Shown here: positions 49,216-59,379 of the stretch, one piece after another
Layout of the letters: every line of letters begins with the position of its first letter
Position numbering within the stretch: the first letter of the stretch is position 1
NCBI GenBank assembly: GCA_027625915.1
Contig: JANTQA010000047.1
Span: 496,001 to 560,000, forward strand
Direction of reading: 5' to 3'
DNA from: Anaeramoeba flamelloides
Lineage: Eukaryota > Metamonada > Anaeramoebidae
Length of the DNA: 64,000 bases
Made by a program: the position numbers and the translations under genes
Notes under the pieces: model-generated
The model's input: the letters and a program-made list of their open reading frames with translations, nothing else
What the model was told of the DNA's origin: nothing
Database searches by the model: none

Positions 49216-49489
49216 GATAATGTATTTTTTTCAATTAAGAAAAAATCCATACAATTAGGATTCTTTTTTTACTGGTTAATTATCATAAGAAAACATAAAA
49301 AAGTAACCAATAAATGAATCTAGATCGCAAATCAAATTCTATTTCTTTTTAATATTTTTTTGATAAAGAAAAAATGAAAAAAAGGAAAATGAAATAAAAA
49401 AGTTTCCAGCATTTCTTTTTAAAACACCTATAGTTTTTATTATTATTTAAAAGTCGGTTAACGGAGTAGATACAGCATAATACATGATA

Positions 49490-50300
49490 TAAATTTGAGA
49501 GAGATGAGAAAAGAGTATTTTATTTTAGTGACATGTGATCGTAGATTCTTGAAAAATTTTTTAAAAAAAATTATATTTTTTTTTTCTTTTTTTTGTAATG
49601 TTGAACAATAAAACCAAGAGAAAAGAATTGATATAAGTGGTTCGATTTTTTTTTTTTTATTAAAATATTTTTTTTTGTGAGAAGGATAATTTAAGATTTT
49701 TTTATATAAAACTTGAAGATATTTTGTGGTATAAAATTTGATAAAATATAATCATATTCATTTCTCCAATTCCACTAAATACATGTAATAAAACCCTAAC
49801 CAGATAGTATTTGTCATAATTATAATTATTTTCAATCCTTCTAGCTATTAAAGCCCTATTCATATTTTCTTTTGTGGTTCTCCAAATTATAATGTGTATG
49901 TTCTATTTAAACAAAATCCAGCTATCCCAAATGTCATTGAAAAAACAATCTTTCTTATTACTTTTTTTTTGTCATGAGGAAAAAAAATCTCAAAAATTTT
50001 GAAAAAATAACAAATGACAAAATTAAATACCACGATAGAGTGTTGAGATAAGGATAAAAGATAAGCCATTCAACCTTCAAAACACCATTTTAAGCAATTT
50101 AACTCAACATATTCTCCTGAATTTTTTTTTTTTTGAGACTTATGAGAAAAAATTAAAAAATATAATGAATGAAGTACTTACAATAATAAAAATCAATGAG
50201 TTATAAGCAAAGTTTAAAATGTTATTTTCTGATCCACTTCAAAATTAGAAAAAAGTGTAAAAATTTTCATTTACCGTGGCTACTCACTTAAGCTACTGTG
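49490..50300. repeat. Dispersed repeat I, inverted partner of 1428-2240
   Basis: Begins TTGAGAGAGATGAGAAAAGA then GTATTTTATTTTAGTG, and runs to TTTACCGTGGCTACTCACTTA. Its reverse complement matches 2240-1428 across about 800 bases, including the conserved GGCTTATCTTTT and TATTTAATTTTGTCATTTGT stretches. A 60-codon frame at 49887-50069 is not conserved as protein. Confidence 0.65.
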
Positions 50301-50489
50301 GTCATTGAAATGGGAAAGAAAAATTATATATTAATCTTGTAATTTTCAATTTCTCTATATCTTATAAAACCACAAAAAAAGTCCAAAGGTTAAAAAGTAT
50401 TTTTTGAGAAAAAAAAGCAAAAAATCAAATCAAAATTATCAAAAATAGATTTTTTGATAAAAAAATTATAAATGTTTTATTTTTTATTA

Positions 50490-50900
50490 TTCAAGAATTG
50501 TAAATTACACTCTATTTGCCTTTTTACTTAAATCCCCTTTCAGAAAATTTTGGAAAAAAATCCTATATTACATGATTATTAATTAATGAAAATAATTTCA
50601 AAATATATTGGTATAACATTATTTCATTAAGATTTATTTTTTTTAATATCTTTTTGAAGTTTTAATCTATCTTTTTGATGGAATGAAATATCCGGAAAAT
50701 TGATTAGTATTTTCTATAAATACTTTTACTTATATTGTAAACATAAAGGGCAAAATATTTTGGTTTTTGTTTTTTACATAGTAATGTCTATTTAAGCAAT
50801 TGGTAAATGTTCTGAATTTTAGAATTGTTGAGTTTGATGGATAAATTTTATATTTTTGGGTTGTAAATAAAGAATTTTCATTTATATTATTTTAAAATAT
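50490..50900. repeat. Inverted partner of 27133-27540
   Basis: Contains TTGTAAATTACACTCTATTT, AATCCCCTTTCAGAAAA, AATGAAAATAATTTCAAAA and a right edge of GGGTTGTAAATAAAGAAT. It is followed at once by the stem-loop array, as at the other locus. Confidence 0.65.
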
Positions 50901-50924
50901 TCTTTTGGAGTGTTGTCAAGTGTC

Positions 50925-51378
50925 TAGGCTTTCTTGAATTCAAAAGAATTGAGAAAAATCAATAATTGTATTCAATTATTTTACAATTTTGGAAAAGCCA
51001 AAGGCGTTTTTTTTTAATTTAAGAAATAAACGGAAAATTTAAAGAAATTTTCAATTTATTTCAAAATTTAAAAAAAAACCTAACGGAAAGTGCCGTAGAG
51101 TGCCTAGGTTTTTTTTGCTTTTAGAAATTATAGTAAATTTAAATAAATTTTCTTTTAATTTCTAAAATTAAAAAAAACCTAATGGCGGTTTTCCAGAATT
51201 CAAAAGAATAGAGTAAAATAAAATATTTTAGTCAATTCTTTTAAATTCTGGAAAAACTAACGGCGTTTTTTTAATTTAAGAAATAAACGGAAATTTTAAA
51301 GAAATTTTCAATTTATTTCAAAATTTAAAAAAAACCTAACGGAAAGTGCCGTAGAGTACCTAGGTTTTTTTGTTGGAT
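50925..51378. repeat. Array of AT-rich stem-loops joined by GC-richer linkers (family F)
   Basis: Four or five hairpins follow one another. Stems include TTTTAATTTAAGAAATAAAC with its complement, TTTTAGAAATT... with AATTTCTAAAATT, and CCAGAATTCAAAAGAAT with ATTCTTTTAAATTCTGG. They are separated by joints such as AACGGCG and TAATGGCGG and by the linker AACGGAAAGTGCCGTAGAGT then GCC. A unit of about 112 bp (51003-51116) is repeated almost identically at 51262-51371. The array ends about 36 bases from the stop codon of the RCC1-BTB gene. Confidence 0.85.
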
Positions 51379-51413
51379 CCCCTCTCTTCATTATAAAAAA
51401 AAAAAAAAACAAA

Positions 51414-53189
51414 TTAATTAAGATCAAATTGCTTTTTAATTTTCAATAATTCAGACTCAAAATTACATTGATCATTCAATTGGTAATATTCAACAGCATC
51501 AGACAATTCCTCAACGATTAATTCTGGGTCTTCGTCAGCTGTCAATTCAATTGAATTGGTATAAAAATATTTGATTAAAATCTCCAAGCTTTCGATTGAT
51601 TTCTGAGAATAATCTTGAACTTTATTTGTGTTATCTTTTTCATTAACATTATCAAACATTTCCCGAAACAATCCACTTCGAGCCAACAAAATGAATTTGT
51701 GTACAGGTATTTCTTCATAATTAGCCTCGTCATCTTCGTTCTCATTCTCCTCAAGATCATCAATTTTAACCAAAATTTTGAAATCCTTTGAATCATCATC
51801 CTTGTAGAGTTGGGCAATGTCCCTTTCAAGTGTATTATCCACAGATGGGGGGAAAGTTAATTTCAAGGAGTTCAAAGTTTGTTCAAGTTTTTCAATCTCT
51901 GAAATTTCATCATAATAAATCCATTTCAAAAAATTCAATGTTTGTTCTTTATTGATTGATTTTTCTCCAAATAATTTGTTTTGGATTTGATCGATTGTTA
52001 ATTTGGTTCTGCATTCAACAAGGGCCTTATGGGTGGGGATTTTGTTTCCCAAGGTTCCAATTTCACAGTCACAAAATTTTTTGGATTCGAATAATAGCCT
52101 GAGATCTTTCAAAAGTGTATTTTTGAAATCAAGATAAAGAAAGCTCGTAAATGCTCCACTGGCAATTTGGATCATGTCTTTTGAGTCCAAATAATTTGTA
52201 AAAAAATCTGGAAGGCTGATTTTTGTTGGAAATTTCAAGTTGTTAAAACCCCACACATACAATTCGTTTTCGTCTGTTAAAACCAACGTTTCGTTTGATC
52301 CTGTTGCCAATTGGACAGCTTTCTTCTCCTTGAGTTGTGGTATTAAGGTAAAAATGTTGTATTGGAAATCATGTCCATTTGTTCCCTGAAAGCCGCAGCT
52401 AAAGGTTTGGCCCTTCTTGGTGATTAAAATGGAGTGGAAAACACATGATCTTTCAGTCAGGATCTCGGATCCTTTAAAGTTTTGAACAACAGCGGGTGAT
52501 TTTTGATTTCCAGTAGAGCCAATACCCAACTCTCCAAAAATGTTGCTCCCACAGCCATACAAAAGATCAGGCTTGCTTGTGGTGAAAAAGAAATTCATAG
52601 CATAGTTTCCTGAAAAGATTTTGGTTACCTTGTCTTGGACATAAACAGGCATAGGTTCTGTTCCTCCGTTTCTGCCAATACCAAGTCTACCTTCAGAGTT
52701 TGATCCCGAGGCATACAATTGGTCTCCATTACAAACATAATACCCAGAAAAAGCGCCCATTATCACTGAATTAACAAACAATTTCTTTTCTTCGAAAAAT
52801 GTTACAGGCCTGATCTTTTCAAGAGTACTTTGGTCTGCATCAAGAAGAGGCACTTCATTTTGTTTATTCCTCTCGGCCAAAGACCAGACCTTTCCAGATT
52901 CGGTTAAAATTTGATAGGAAAAGTGACCTGAATAAATGTTATTGATTCTTTCGCCTTTCGGTAATTGGTATTTCCTTTTCTCCTTATCTTTTTGATATAA
53001 CTCTAATTTGTTTGGCTTTTTCCAAACAAGAAAATGTGGTCGGCTCCCACCAACGATCTTTTTTATTGTTTGGGTCTTTTTGATTTTGCTTTCTGACCAT
53101 TTGGGGAAATTGTTGTTTTTTTCTTTGGTAATGTAATTGAAATTGCGACTTCTTGATCCAATTAGATAAACAGAGGACAACTTTGACAT
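51414..53189 (-). CDS. RCC1-repeat and BTB domain protein
   Basis: A single exon of 591 residues from an ATG at 53189. Residues about 85-355 hold RCC1-type propeller repeats (LYASGSNSEGRLGIG at 158-172, LYGCGSNIFGELGIG at 210-224, LYVWGFN at 310). A degenerate first BTB-like segment follows at about 361-430 (CDCEIGTLGNKIPTHKALVE), and a second BTB at about 456-580 (DFKILVKI... EEIPVHKFILLARSGLFREMF) with an acidic loop between its strands. RCC1-BTB proteins are known as GTPase-related or Cullin-3 adaptor-type scaffolds, and the family is greatly expanded in some amoeboid protists. No signal peptide, so it is intracellular. A MITE lies 70 bp upstream of the start and a stem-loop array 36 bp beyond the stop. 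Confidence 0.93.
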   Translation of the reverse strand: MSKLSSVYLIGSRSRNFNYITKEKNNNFPKWSESKIKKTQTIKKIVGGSRPHFLVWKKPNKLELYQKDKEKRKYQLPKGERINNIYSGHFSYQILTESGKVWSLAERNKQNEVPLLDADQSTLEKIRPVTFFEEKKLFVNSVIMGAFSGYYVCNGDQLYASGSNSEGRLGIGRNGGTEPMPVYVQDKVTKIFSGNYAMNFFFTTSKPDLLYGCGSNIFGELGIGSTGNQKSPAVVQNFKGSEILTERSCVFHSILITKKGQTFSCGFQGTNGHDFQYNIFTLIPQLKEKKAVQLATGSNETLVLTDENELYVWGFNNLKFPTKISLPDFFTNYLDSKDMIQIASGAFTSFLYLDFKNTLLKDLRLLFESKKFCDCEIGTLGNKIPTHKALVECRTKLTIDQIQNKLFGEKSINKEQTLNFLKWIYYDEISEIEKLEQTLNSLKLTFPPSVDNTLERDIAQLYKDDDSKDFKILVKIDDLEENENEDDEANYEEIPVHKFILLARSGLFREMFDNVNEKDNTNKVQDYSQKSIESLEILIKYFYTNSIELTADEDPELIVEELSDAVEYYQLNDQCNFESELLKIKKQFDLN

Positions 53190-53261
53190 TTTAGGGCAAA
53201 ATACAAAAAAATGAGAAAAAAAGAGATTTTTTGATTGTTTTCACTTTTTGCTTTCGAAAAT

Positions 53262-53805
53262 AAAGTATATTCCAAAATTTTGGACACAGTTTAAACAGTT
53301 TGAAAGAATAACAATACTACACTTTAAATTCAATTTGGAAAGAATTTTGATTTTACAAACTATTTCATTTTTTGTCTTTTTTGTTTTGTTTTCATTTCCT
53401 TTTTTACAGTTACCAAATCTGTTTGGTTAGATCTGGAATTTTTATTCGATGGTTGATAGAAGGTTAGTGTTGGGTTTCTTAAATTGAAAAATACATGCAA
53501 TTGATCGATGGTATCTTATCATTTGATCCATCAACAATTGTTGGTGAAATTTTAACAAATTTACCAATACATTTTTTGTTCTGCTCGTTTCATCAATTTT
53601 TATACAATAATCAATTTTCTTTTTTGATCTTAATATTTTTTACTTTTATTTGGATTAAAAATGATTACTTATTAAAACACTAATACTGGGTAACTTAAAT
53701 GTTGTTTTATATTGCGTTTGGAAAAATACAATAAATTGAGGTTTTTTTTTTGTATATTTATGATTTTGGGTGTGTCCAAATTTTTTGGAATGGGGTTTAT
53801 TATTT
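53262..53805. mobile_element. MITE family G, copy 2
   Basis: The inverted ends read ATTCCAAAATTTTGGACACA on the left and ATTCCAAAAAATTTGGACAC on the opposite strand at the right. The 540-bp unit matches copy 1 (25370-25905) in the same orientation. It lies just upstream of the RCC1-BTB start, so it may overlap that gene's promoter. A 62-codon frame inside it is not kept in copy 1. Confidence 0.8.
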
Positions 53806-53871
53806 ATTAAATGTTTAACCTAATTATGAAAAACATCTTTTACATTTTGAGTATCATACTTTATCATTAAA

Positions 53872-54105
53872 ATGATTCAAATAGCTTTAAAGTCTGTTGA
53901 AAAAAAAAAAAGCTTATTCCAAGATCAACAAGTAATACTAATACCAGTTCTAGGCTTCTTTGATTTGATTTTTGTTGTTTGGATTTTTCAACCAAGAATC
54001 TGGAAAAAAGAATTACATTTCTTTACTGAGGATATTATCGTTTTTGTTTACAAAACTTTTGTCTATTTTAGTGGCCTGTTAATGTATACGGTTAAAGCAA
54101 AATAA
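53872..54105 (+). CDS. Possible small membrane protein (doubtful)
   Basis: An ATG-initiated frame of 77 residues contains two hydrophobic stretches (ILIPVLGFFDLIFVVWIF and IIVFVYKTFVYFSGLLMY) separated by a charged loop. No homologue is recognised and no second copy is present in the window. AT-rich random sequence also produces Phe/Ile-rich frames, so this may be spurious. Confidence 0.25.
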   Translation: MIQIALKSVEKKKSLFQDQQVILIPVLGFFDLIFVVWIFQPRIWKKELHFFTEDIIVFVYKTFVYFSGLLMYTVKAK

Positions 54106-54149
54106 TATATTTTTTAACAACTATTGTATTTTCAAGACCAAATAGGATA

Positions 54150-54890
54150 AATTTTCATTTAAGGGATTAGCGTCTACCAAGGAGAAGCCTAGGAACAAAG
54201 TCTCTTGTTATTAGACCTAACTACATTCGTGCTACATGGTTCAAATGTCTCTAAAAAATCGATTAGTCAAGTAGTAATATTTGTTGATCTTATCAATGAA
54301 AAATGATCTATGTTTTTACAAAAAACTCAAAAATTTCCCAATAAAATCTACATTTCGCCATAAATTTAAAGGTTGAATTATCAATATTCAGACTACAAAA
54401 TCACAAATTATCTTTCTTAAATTTGTGGCGAAATTTAGATTAGTTACTAAAAAATTCGTTTTTTTTTTAACAATGAAATAATTAACCAATAAATTTTTTT
54501 GACAAATTATTTGTCAAATCATTGAAATATATTGATGCTACAATTAACTTTATCAAAAGAAAACAAAACTAATCAGTCTTTGTGCTTTTATGTTGATGAT
54601 TATTGAGTTAATCTTTGAAAATAAAAAATTAAAAAAATAGTTACTTTTGGAAGTTCTAAATCTAAATTATTAAATACGAGAATACTGTATTTTGGGTTTC
54701 TATTTTTAGATTTGGAAAAGGAATTAAAAAAATTTTTTTTCAAAAAAAAACTTTTTTAATTGTGATCATTCGTAAAAAATGTAATAATTTATTGTACAAT
54801 AAGATTTATAATAGATATTTTAGAGCTATTTGATCCATGAAGTACTAATATCATTTATACCCAATTACAACATACTTTGATTATATAGAA
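54150..54890. repeat. Dispersed repeat K, copy 2, with inverted ends
   Basis: The right part (54600-54880) is the inverted partner of 45010-45290. The left edge GCTACATGGTTCAAATGTCT then CTAAAAAATC resembles, inverted, the right edge (CTTCATGGATCAAATAGCTC on the minus strand), suggesting a TIR element of about 700 bp. It contains the small hairpin at 54345-54442. Confidence 0.55.
54345..54442. repeat. Small inverted repeat, 25-bp arms
   Basis: AATCTACATTTCGCCATAAA on the left pairs with TTTGTGGCGAAATTTAGATT on the right with few mismatches around a loop of about 46 bases. It is nested inside repeat K. Confidence 0.75.
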
Positions 54891-55434
54891 ATCAATGGTG
54901 AGGCTAATCCCTTAATGATCAATAATTTTTCTTCTAATCCTAAATTCCTTTTATTTAAGTACATAGTTCACCCAAGACACAACTGATCCAAACTTCCATT
55001 AAATTGTTTCAATATCAAATTTTGGTGTTGATATCAATTTTTAAAATGCTAAATATGAGAATAAGAAAGTCCATATTGAAAAAAAATTTCCTAAATGAAC
55101 CAATATTCAAGAATTTTTTCTGATTTTCAAAAAATAAATATTCAGACCCAAAATGACTCTGAACATCGAAAATTCATTGAGAAACCACATAAAATTTACT
55201 CAGAAAAAAATAAATTTTTTTTAAAAACAGAATTTTAACATTCATCTCAACCGATTTTTGATAAAATATTTTCAATATAAGATTTCTTATCATTATTTTC
55301 AACTTTTTAAAAATCTATATCAACATCAAAATTTGATATTGAAAAAAATTCACAGTAGCCTTGGAACAACTGTAAATCCAAGATAAAGAATAAAAAAAGA
55401 ACCAAATAAATAAATTGAAATAGTAATCAAAATA
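54891..55434. other. AT-rich spacer, nothing recognised
   Basis: No gene or repeat partner was recognised. Confidence 0.4.
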
Positions 55435-56215
55435 ATTCGTTCCCAATGACTTTTATCCTTGTTTCAAAATATAAACATTGATTTTTTTGTGTATTGCTCC
55501 AATGAAACATTCAATATACTATTTCATAGTATACCCAAATCCAAACCAGTTTTGAACGTAAAACCCTTGATTTTAAAAGTAAAAATTAAATTAGGTATGC
55601 AATTTGTTCAAATTTTTCCGTAATTTTCTCAATTTATTGTACTTTTTTTTTAAAATTTTACGCTGTGTTTATTTAAGAGAAAAATAATAATTTCTTAATT
55701 TGTATATGTTTTTATGTTTAAACGTATAACAACTTGTCGTATGTGTTGAAAGTATATATTTAATATCAAAAATTTTTTTTTAACAAATTAGTATTTTTTT
55801 TTCTACTCAACCCAAATTTTTTTTGATATAGATAACAGACTTTTCAACACATGTGACATGGTATTATAAGTTTAAACATCAATTCAGACTCAAATAAAAA
55901 AAAAAATATTTTACTTACAAACAATCACAATGTTAATAATCCAAGTTTTAGTATTTTCCTATTTTTTGTTTTTTGATGTGAAAAATTTTCTCTCAAATTT
56001 ACTCTATTATTCGAGATAAAATTTCCTCTTTGATCCTTTATTTTTAATTTCGTTTTAAATAATAGTACTTTATGAAACCAATACAAGATTTAATTCAGGC
56101 TTTATTATTGGTTTCTTTGATAAGTTAATGAACAACTCTTCAATAATAAAAAAAACACACTTTTTATTTTGAAATAGAGATTAAACTTTTCTACAAACAT
56201 TATTTTGATAAATGT
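55435..56215. repeat. Dispersed repeat D, copy 4, interrupted
   Basis: Same orientation as copy 2. The first half (TAGTATACCCAAATCCAAAC to TTTTCTCAATTTATTG) and second half (AAATTTACTCTATTATTCGA to TTTTTATTTTGAAATAGAGA) are separated by about 300 bases that include a nested inverted-repeat element at 55715-55879. A repeat E-like end follows near 56280-56335. Confidence 0.7.
55715..55879. mobile_element. Small TIR element nested in repeat D (family L)
   Basis: The arms of about 39 bp are ATGTTTAAACGTATAACAAC then TTGTCGTATGTGTTGAAAGT on the left, and on the opposite strand GATGTTTAAACTTATAATAC then CATGTCACATGTGTTGAAAA at the right. The centre is AT-rich. It sits within the gap in repeat D copy 4 and is therefore younger than that copy. 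Confidence 0.7.
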
Positions 56216-57252
56216 ATCACAAATTATAGCTCAAGTCAAACCCTTAATCAGTCTATTTGTTTGAAATGTATAAAAAAGAAAAAAGGGAAAAGGAAGCGAA
56301 AAGTTTTTAACATATATCATTCAAATATCAAGATAATTTTTGTTACAATTTCGGTATTTTTACTTATTCTAAGTTCGAATAATCGATACCAAAAATAATT
56401 TTAACTTTTCTGTGAATATTAAAAATTGAATGTAAATTGCTGATCAGTAAATTAATAAAGAAAAAAAAGTCAAATATAATAAACTTTTAAATTTTTTTCA
56501 TATTGTGAAAATCTATTAATTTGAAATTGAAGCAAGTCTACTTGTTGAAATTTGAATTTAATAAGGTTAATAAAGTTTAGGTATCTTGTTTTTTTTTGAT
56601 CATAAGAGATTATCTAAAAATTGATTCGTTATAAAAAAGGAAATGTCTTGAAATAACTAACTTTTTTTCAAAAATTAAGAAGGTATTGGTTTTTTTTTAC
56701 AAGATAGTCCTTTGGAAAAACACACGTATTATTTATCATTTTAACAAACTAAATGTTTATTTACTGGGGAATAAAACTGGAAAACAGTTTTTGATTGCTA
56801 TTTTTGAAGTGAAATTTTCTATAAAAAATTAAATATTTAATAGAAATTGTGGATTAGGTACTTATTTTCATGAATGAGATTTCCTTTTTGAGAATTTTTA
56901 TTTCCAAATGAGTTTTAAAAATTGCAAAGATACATCATTAATAAAACCATTTGTAACTTGAATGTTTGGTAGTGGCTAGCTTTTATCTTTTTTTGGTTGA
57001 AAAAAATTACATATAAGAGATTTTTAATTACTCTACTCATAAAAATAATAGTTTGATTTCAATTGAGTTTTTAAAATTGTTTTGTTTTAGTGACATATCT
57101 TCCTCTCAGCACAGAAAAAAAGATTTTATATTCTTCAAAGTAAAAATTTCAAATAAAATTTCAATTTTTTCATAAAAATTAAAATATTTTTTTTTATTTG
57201 TTAAAATTTCTGAGGAAAACAAGTAATTTCATCACATTTTGATTGATATTTC
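56216..57252. other. AT-rich spacer
   Basis: Apart from the E-like end near 56280-56335, nothing is recognised. Confidence 0.4.
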
Positions 57253-57757
57253 AATTATAGTAGGGAAAAAAATACCAGACATGAAAAAAATCCCATATAA
57301 AGATTTTTAATTGTGAGTATTAGTAAAATTTTTGTCTAATTTCAATGAAATCCTTATTATAAATAACCAATTTTTTTATAAGATTAGTAATAAACCTACC
57401 TAAAGTCCATCAAAGTAAGGTGTCTCTAGAATACCCAAGTAATTGTTTGATAGCCATATGTTGATCAACTTTTTTTGAAAAACAATCCAGTTTTATTGAG
57501 GTTTACTAGAATTTGGAAAATGATAATTTTTCTTCTGGTTTTTTGATTGATTGAATGGTGTTTTGAACAAGTGTGATTTCATTAATCATCATTCTAATAA
57601 GTGGGGGGGTTATAATTGAAAAAGGTTCGATTCTTAAAAAAAGGAATTTGATTGTAAATAAATGAAATTACACAATAATTTTACTAATATTCACAATTAA
57701 AAAACTTGTCCGGGATTTTTTTCATGTTGGGTATTTTTTTCACTGCTCTATTTAGAT
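57253..57757. mobile_element. MITE family H, copy 1
   Basis: The ends are inverted repeats of about 90 bp: ATGAAAAAAATCCCATATAA then TTTTTAATTGTGAGTATTAG on the left, and on the opposite strand ATGAAAAAAATCCCGGACAA then TTTTTTAATTGTGAATATTAG at the right. The interior (57365-57640) is present again, inverted, at 59830-60115. Non-coding. Confidence 0.75.
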
Positions 57758-58360
57758 TTTGCTAACCCAAATAATAATAAAAGCTTTTATGTGTTTTTGA
57801 ATTATAAATATCAAAAAAGTTTCTCCGCTTTTTCTATATTTTTCTTTGATAAATTTAGTTCTCAAATAGAAAGTTGCTTTAAATTTGTGACCTCTACTCG
57901 GAAAAGCAAAGGAAAGCAGAATTGAAAATTTTTTCCCGATTTATAATTCAACTAGAATTAAAATATTTTGGTTATTTTTCAATTTTTATAAAGAGATTAT
58001 AGGGGTTTGTTGAACAAAAATAGTGAATCGGGAGTTGATTTTAACAATATTACAATCAAATTTAGCTGTTTATCTTCATTACTATAGGTTTCAAAATAAA
58101 GGGAACAAATTATTACAAAAAAAGTATAATCCCCTTATATTAATATGATATCTGATTTACCTATCTTCAAATAGCCATTGTCTGTAAAAAAATATATATG
58201 AAGTAAATTTTTGTAAATTGATAAAGCTTGTCAATATAGGCTATCTTAACCATATCATTTTGGTTCAAAGAACTATTACATTTGTTTAAATGGTTTGAAA
58301 TTGAGACATTAGCTAATCTCTCTTCGATCGAATACAAAACACTTTTGAAAAATAATTATA
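57758..58360. other. AT-rich spacer, nothing recognised
   Basis: A 66-codon plus-strand frame begins at 58282 and reads through the hairpin that follows, so it is not treated as a gene. Confidence 0.4.
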
Positions 58361-58492
58361 TACAGCTGTTTCAACTCAGGTGTGAATCGCACTCATTCGT
58401 TGAATGGTTGGAAAACCTTCCAAGTCAATTTAAAATGTTTCTCAACCATTCAACGAATGAGTGCGATTCACACCTGAGTTGAAACGGCTGTA
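58361..58492. repeat. Near-perfect hairpin, 50-bp arms, 32-base loop
   Basis: The left arm 58361-58410 (TACAGCTGTTTCAACTCAGG to ...GTTGAATGGTTG) is the reverse complement of the right arm 58443-58492 with one mismatch. The arms are far richer in G and C than the flanks and have no other copy in the window. Possible readings are a small-RNA precursor, a very recent inverted duplication, or an assembly fold-back artefact. Confidence 0.95.
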
Positions 58493-58733
58493 AAAGTATT
58501 GTAAAATAACTTTAAAAGATCAAATTTAAAAGTGGATTTTTCGTTGCAAAATCGGTTTATATTTTGCTCAAATACAATTGAAAATTCAAAGATCAGAAAA
58601 TTTGCAAACTTTGCCTAATCATAGAATGATTTCTCAAAAGATTTCCAAAGTAACTACAATACTATTTTAAACTTTTAAAGGTACTAATCTCTTTTGTCTC
58701 TTTAGTTATCGAAAATTATATTACTTTGAATTT
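58493..58733. other. Short AT-rich spacer
   Basis: Nothing recognised; 3' flank of the minus-strand small gene. Confidence 0.4.
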
Positions 58734-58970
58734 TCAAAAAGAAAAGGTGGTAATTTTTTCAAAAAAATAACACATTTTTTGAATCTGTTCTTGGTTCACT
58801 GTCAAATCTATGACCCATAAATTTTCAAAAACCCTGTAATTCCTTTTTTCTGATGAATTGAAAATTTCCTGTGGTCCAAATAATGTGTGCCAAAAGACAA
58901 ATAATCCAATTACAGAACAACTTATAACCGTTCCAATTGGGGTATTGGTTAAATATTCGAAATCTATCAT
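58734..58970 (-). CDS. Small putative membrane protein, 78 residues
   Basis: An ATG frame at 58970 encodes MIDFEYLTNTPIGTVISCSV followed by IGLFVFWHTLFG, one hydrophobic segment near residues 11-30, then a charged C-terminal half with YRVFENLWVIDLTVNQEQIQ. The start and about 90 bases of 5' flank are repeated, inverted, at 60335-60500. There the first 25 codons are kept with mostly conservative changes (MTDFEFLTNTPIGTVISCSV), which supports real coding. The family is not recognised. A single-pass or tail-anchored membrane protein is inferred. It could instead be one exon of a longer gene. Confidence 0.45.
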   Translation of the reverse strand: MIDFEYLTNTPIGTVISCSVIGLFVFWHTLFGPQEIFNSSEKRNYRVFENLWVIDLTVNQEQIQKMCYFFEKITTFSF

Positions 58971-59379
58971 TTTTATTCTTTAGTGAATTCAGAAATCAAA
59001 AAAATACAAAATTTGAAAAATCAATTGAGAACATGACTGAAAATTGAAAATTTACTTTCAATTGTTTATTTTAAAATAACAATCATTTTGATCCTTTTAA
59101 AATATTTGAAAGCATTTGAATTTAAGAAAGGTGTTTGATTATTGGGAATTTATCTGAAATTTTGAAAACAATTTTGTAAAAAATAAATCCTCTCAGGTTC
59201 CCAATAGAAATTTTAAATTTTGGAAAAATTATTAAAAGAAAGATATAAAGTAAAGAAAAAAATGACGGCACAAAAATAATCCCTTACAAGATTTTAAATT
59301 TTGAATACGAGGAAAATTGATGAGTAATTTCTTTTATTTACTGTAGTCAAAATAAAGTGTGCAAAAAAATTTAATGTGT
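58971..59379. other. Upstream flank of the 78-residue gene
   Basis: Bases 58971-59060 are duplicated at about 60335-60423 (TTTTCAGTCATGTTCTCAATT on the coding strand). The rest is AT-rich with no feature. Confidence 0.45.

Noticed and set aside
49887-50069. A 60-codon minus frame with a hydrophobic stretch
   Set aside because: Only partly open in the inverted partner near 1650-1850 and broken there by a stop; more likely chance within a repeat.
54171-54245. Possible tRNA or small structured RNA (GC-richer stretch with GGTTCAAAT)
   Set aside because: No acceptor, D and anticodon stems can be paired around the GGTTCAAAT, and the stretch forms the edge of repeat K.
58282-58482. 66-codon plus frame across the hairpin
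   Set aside because: The frame exists because it reads through both arms of the inverted repeat; no similarity or start context supports a protein.
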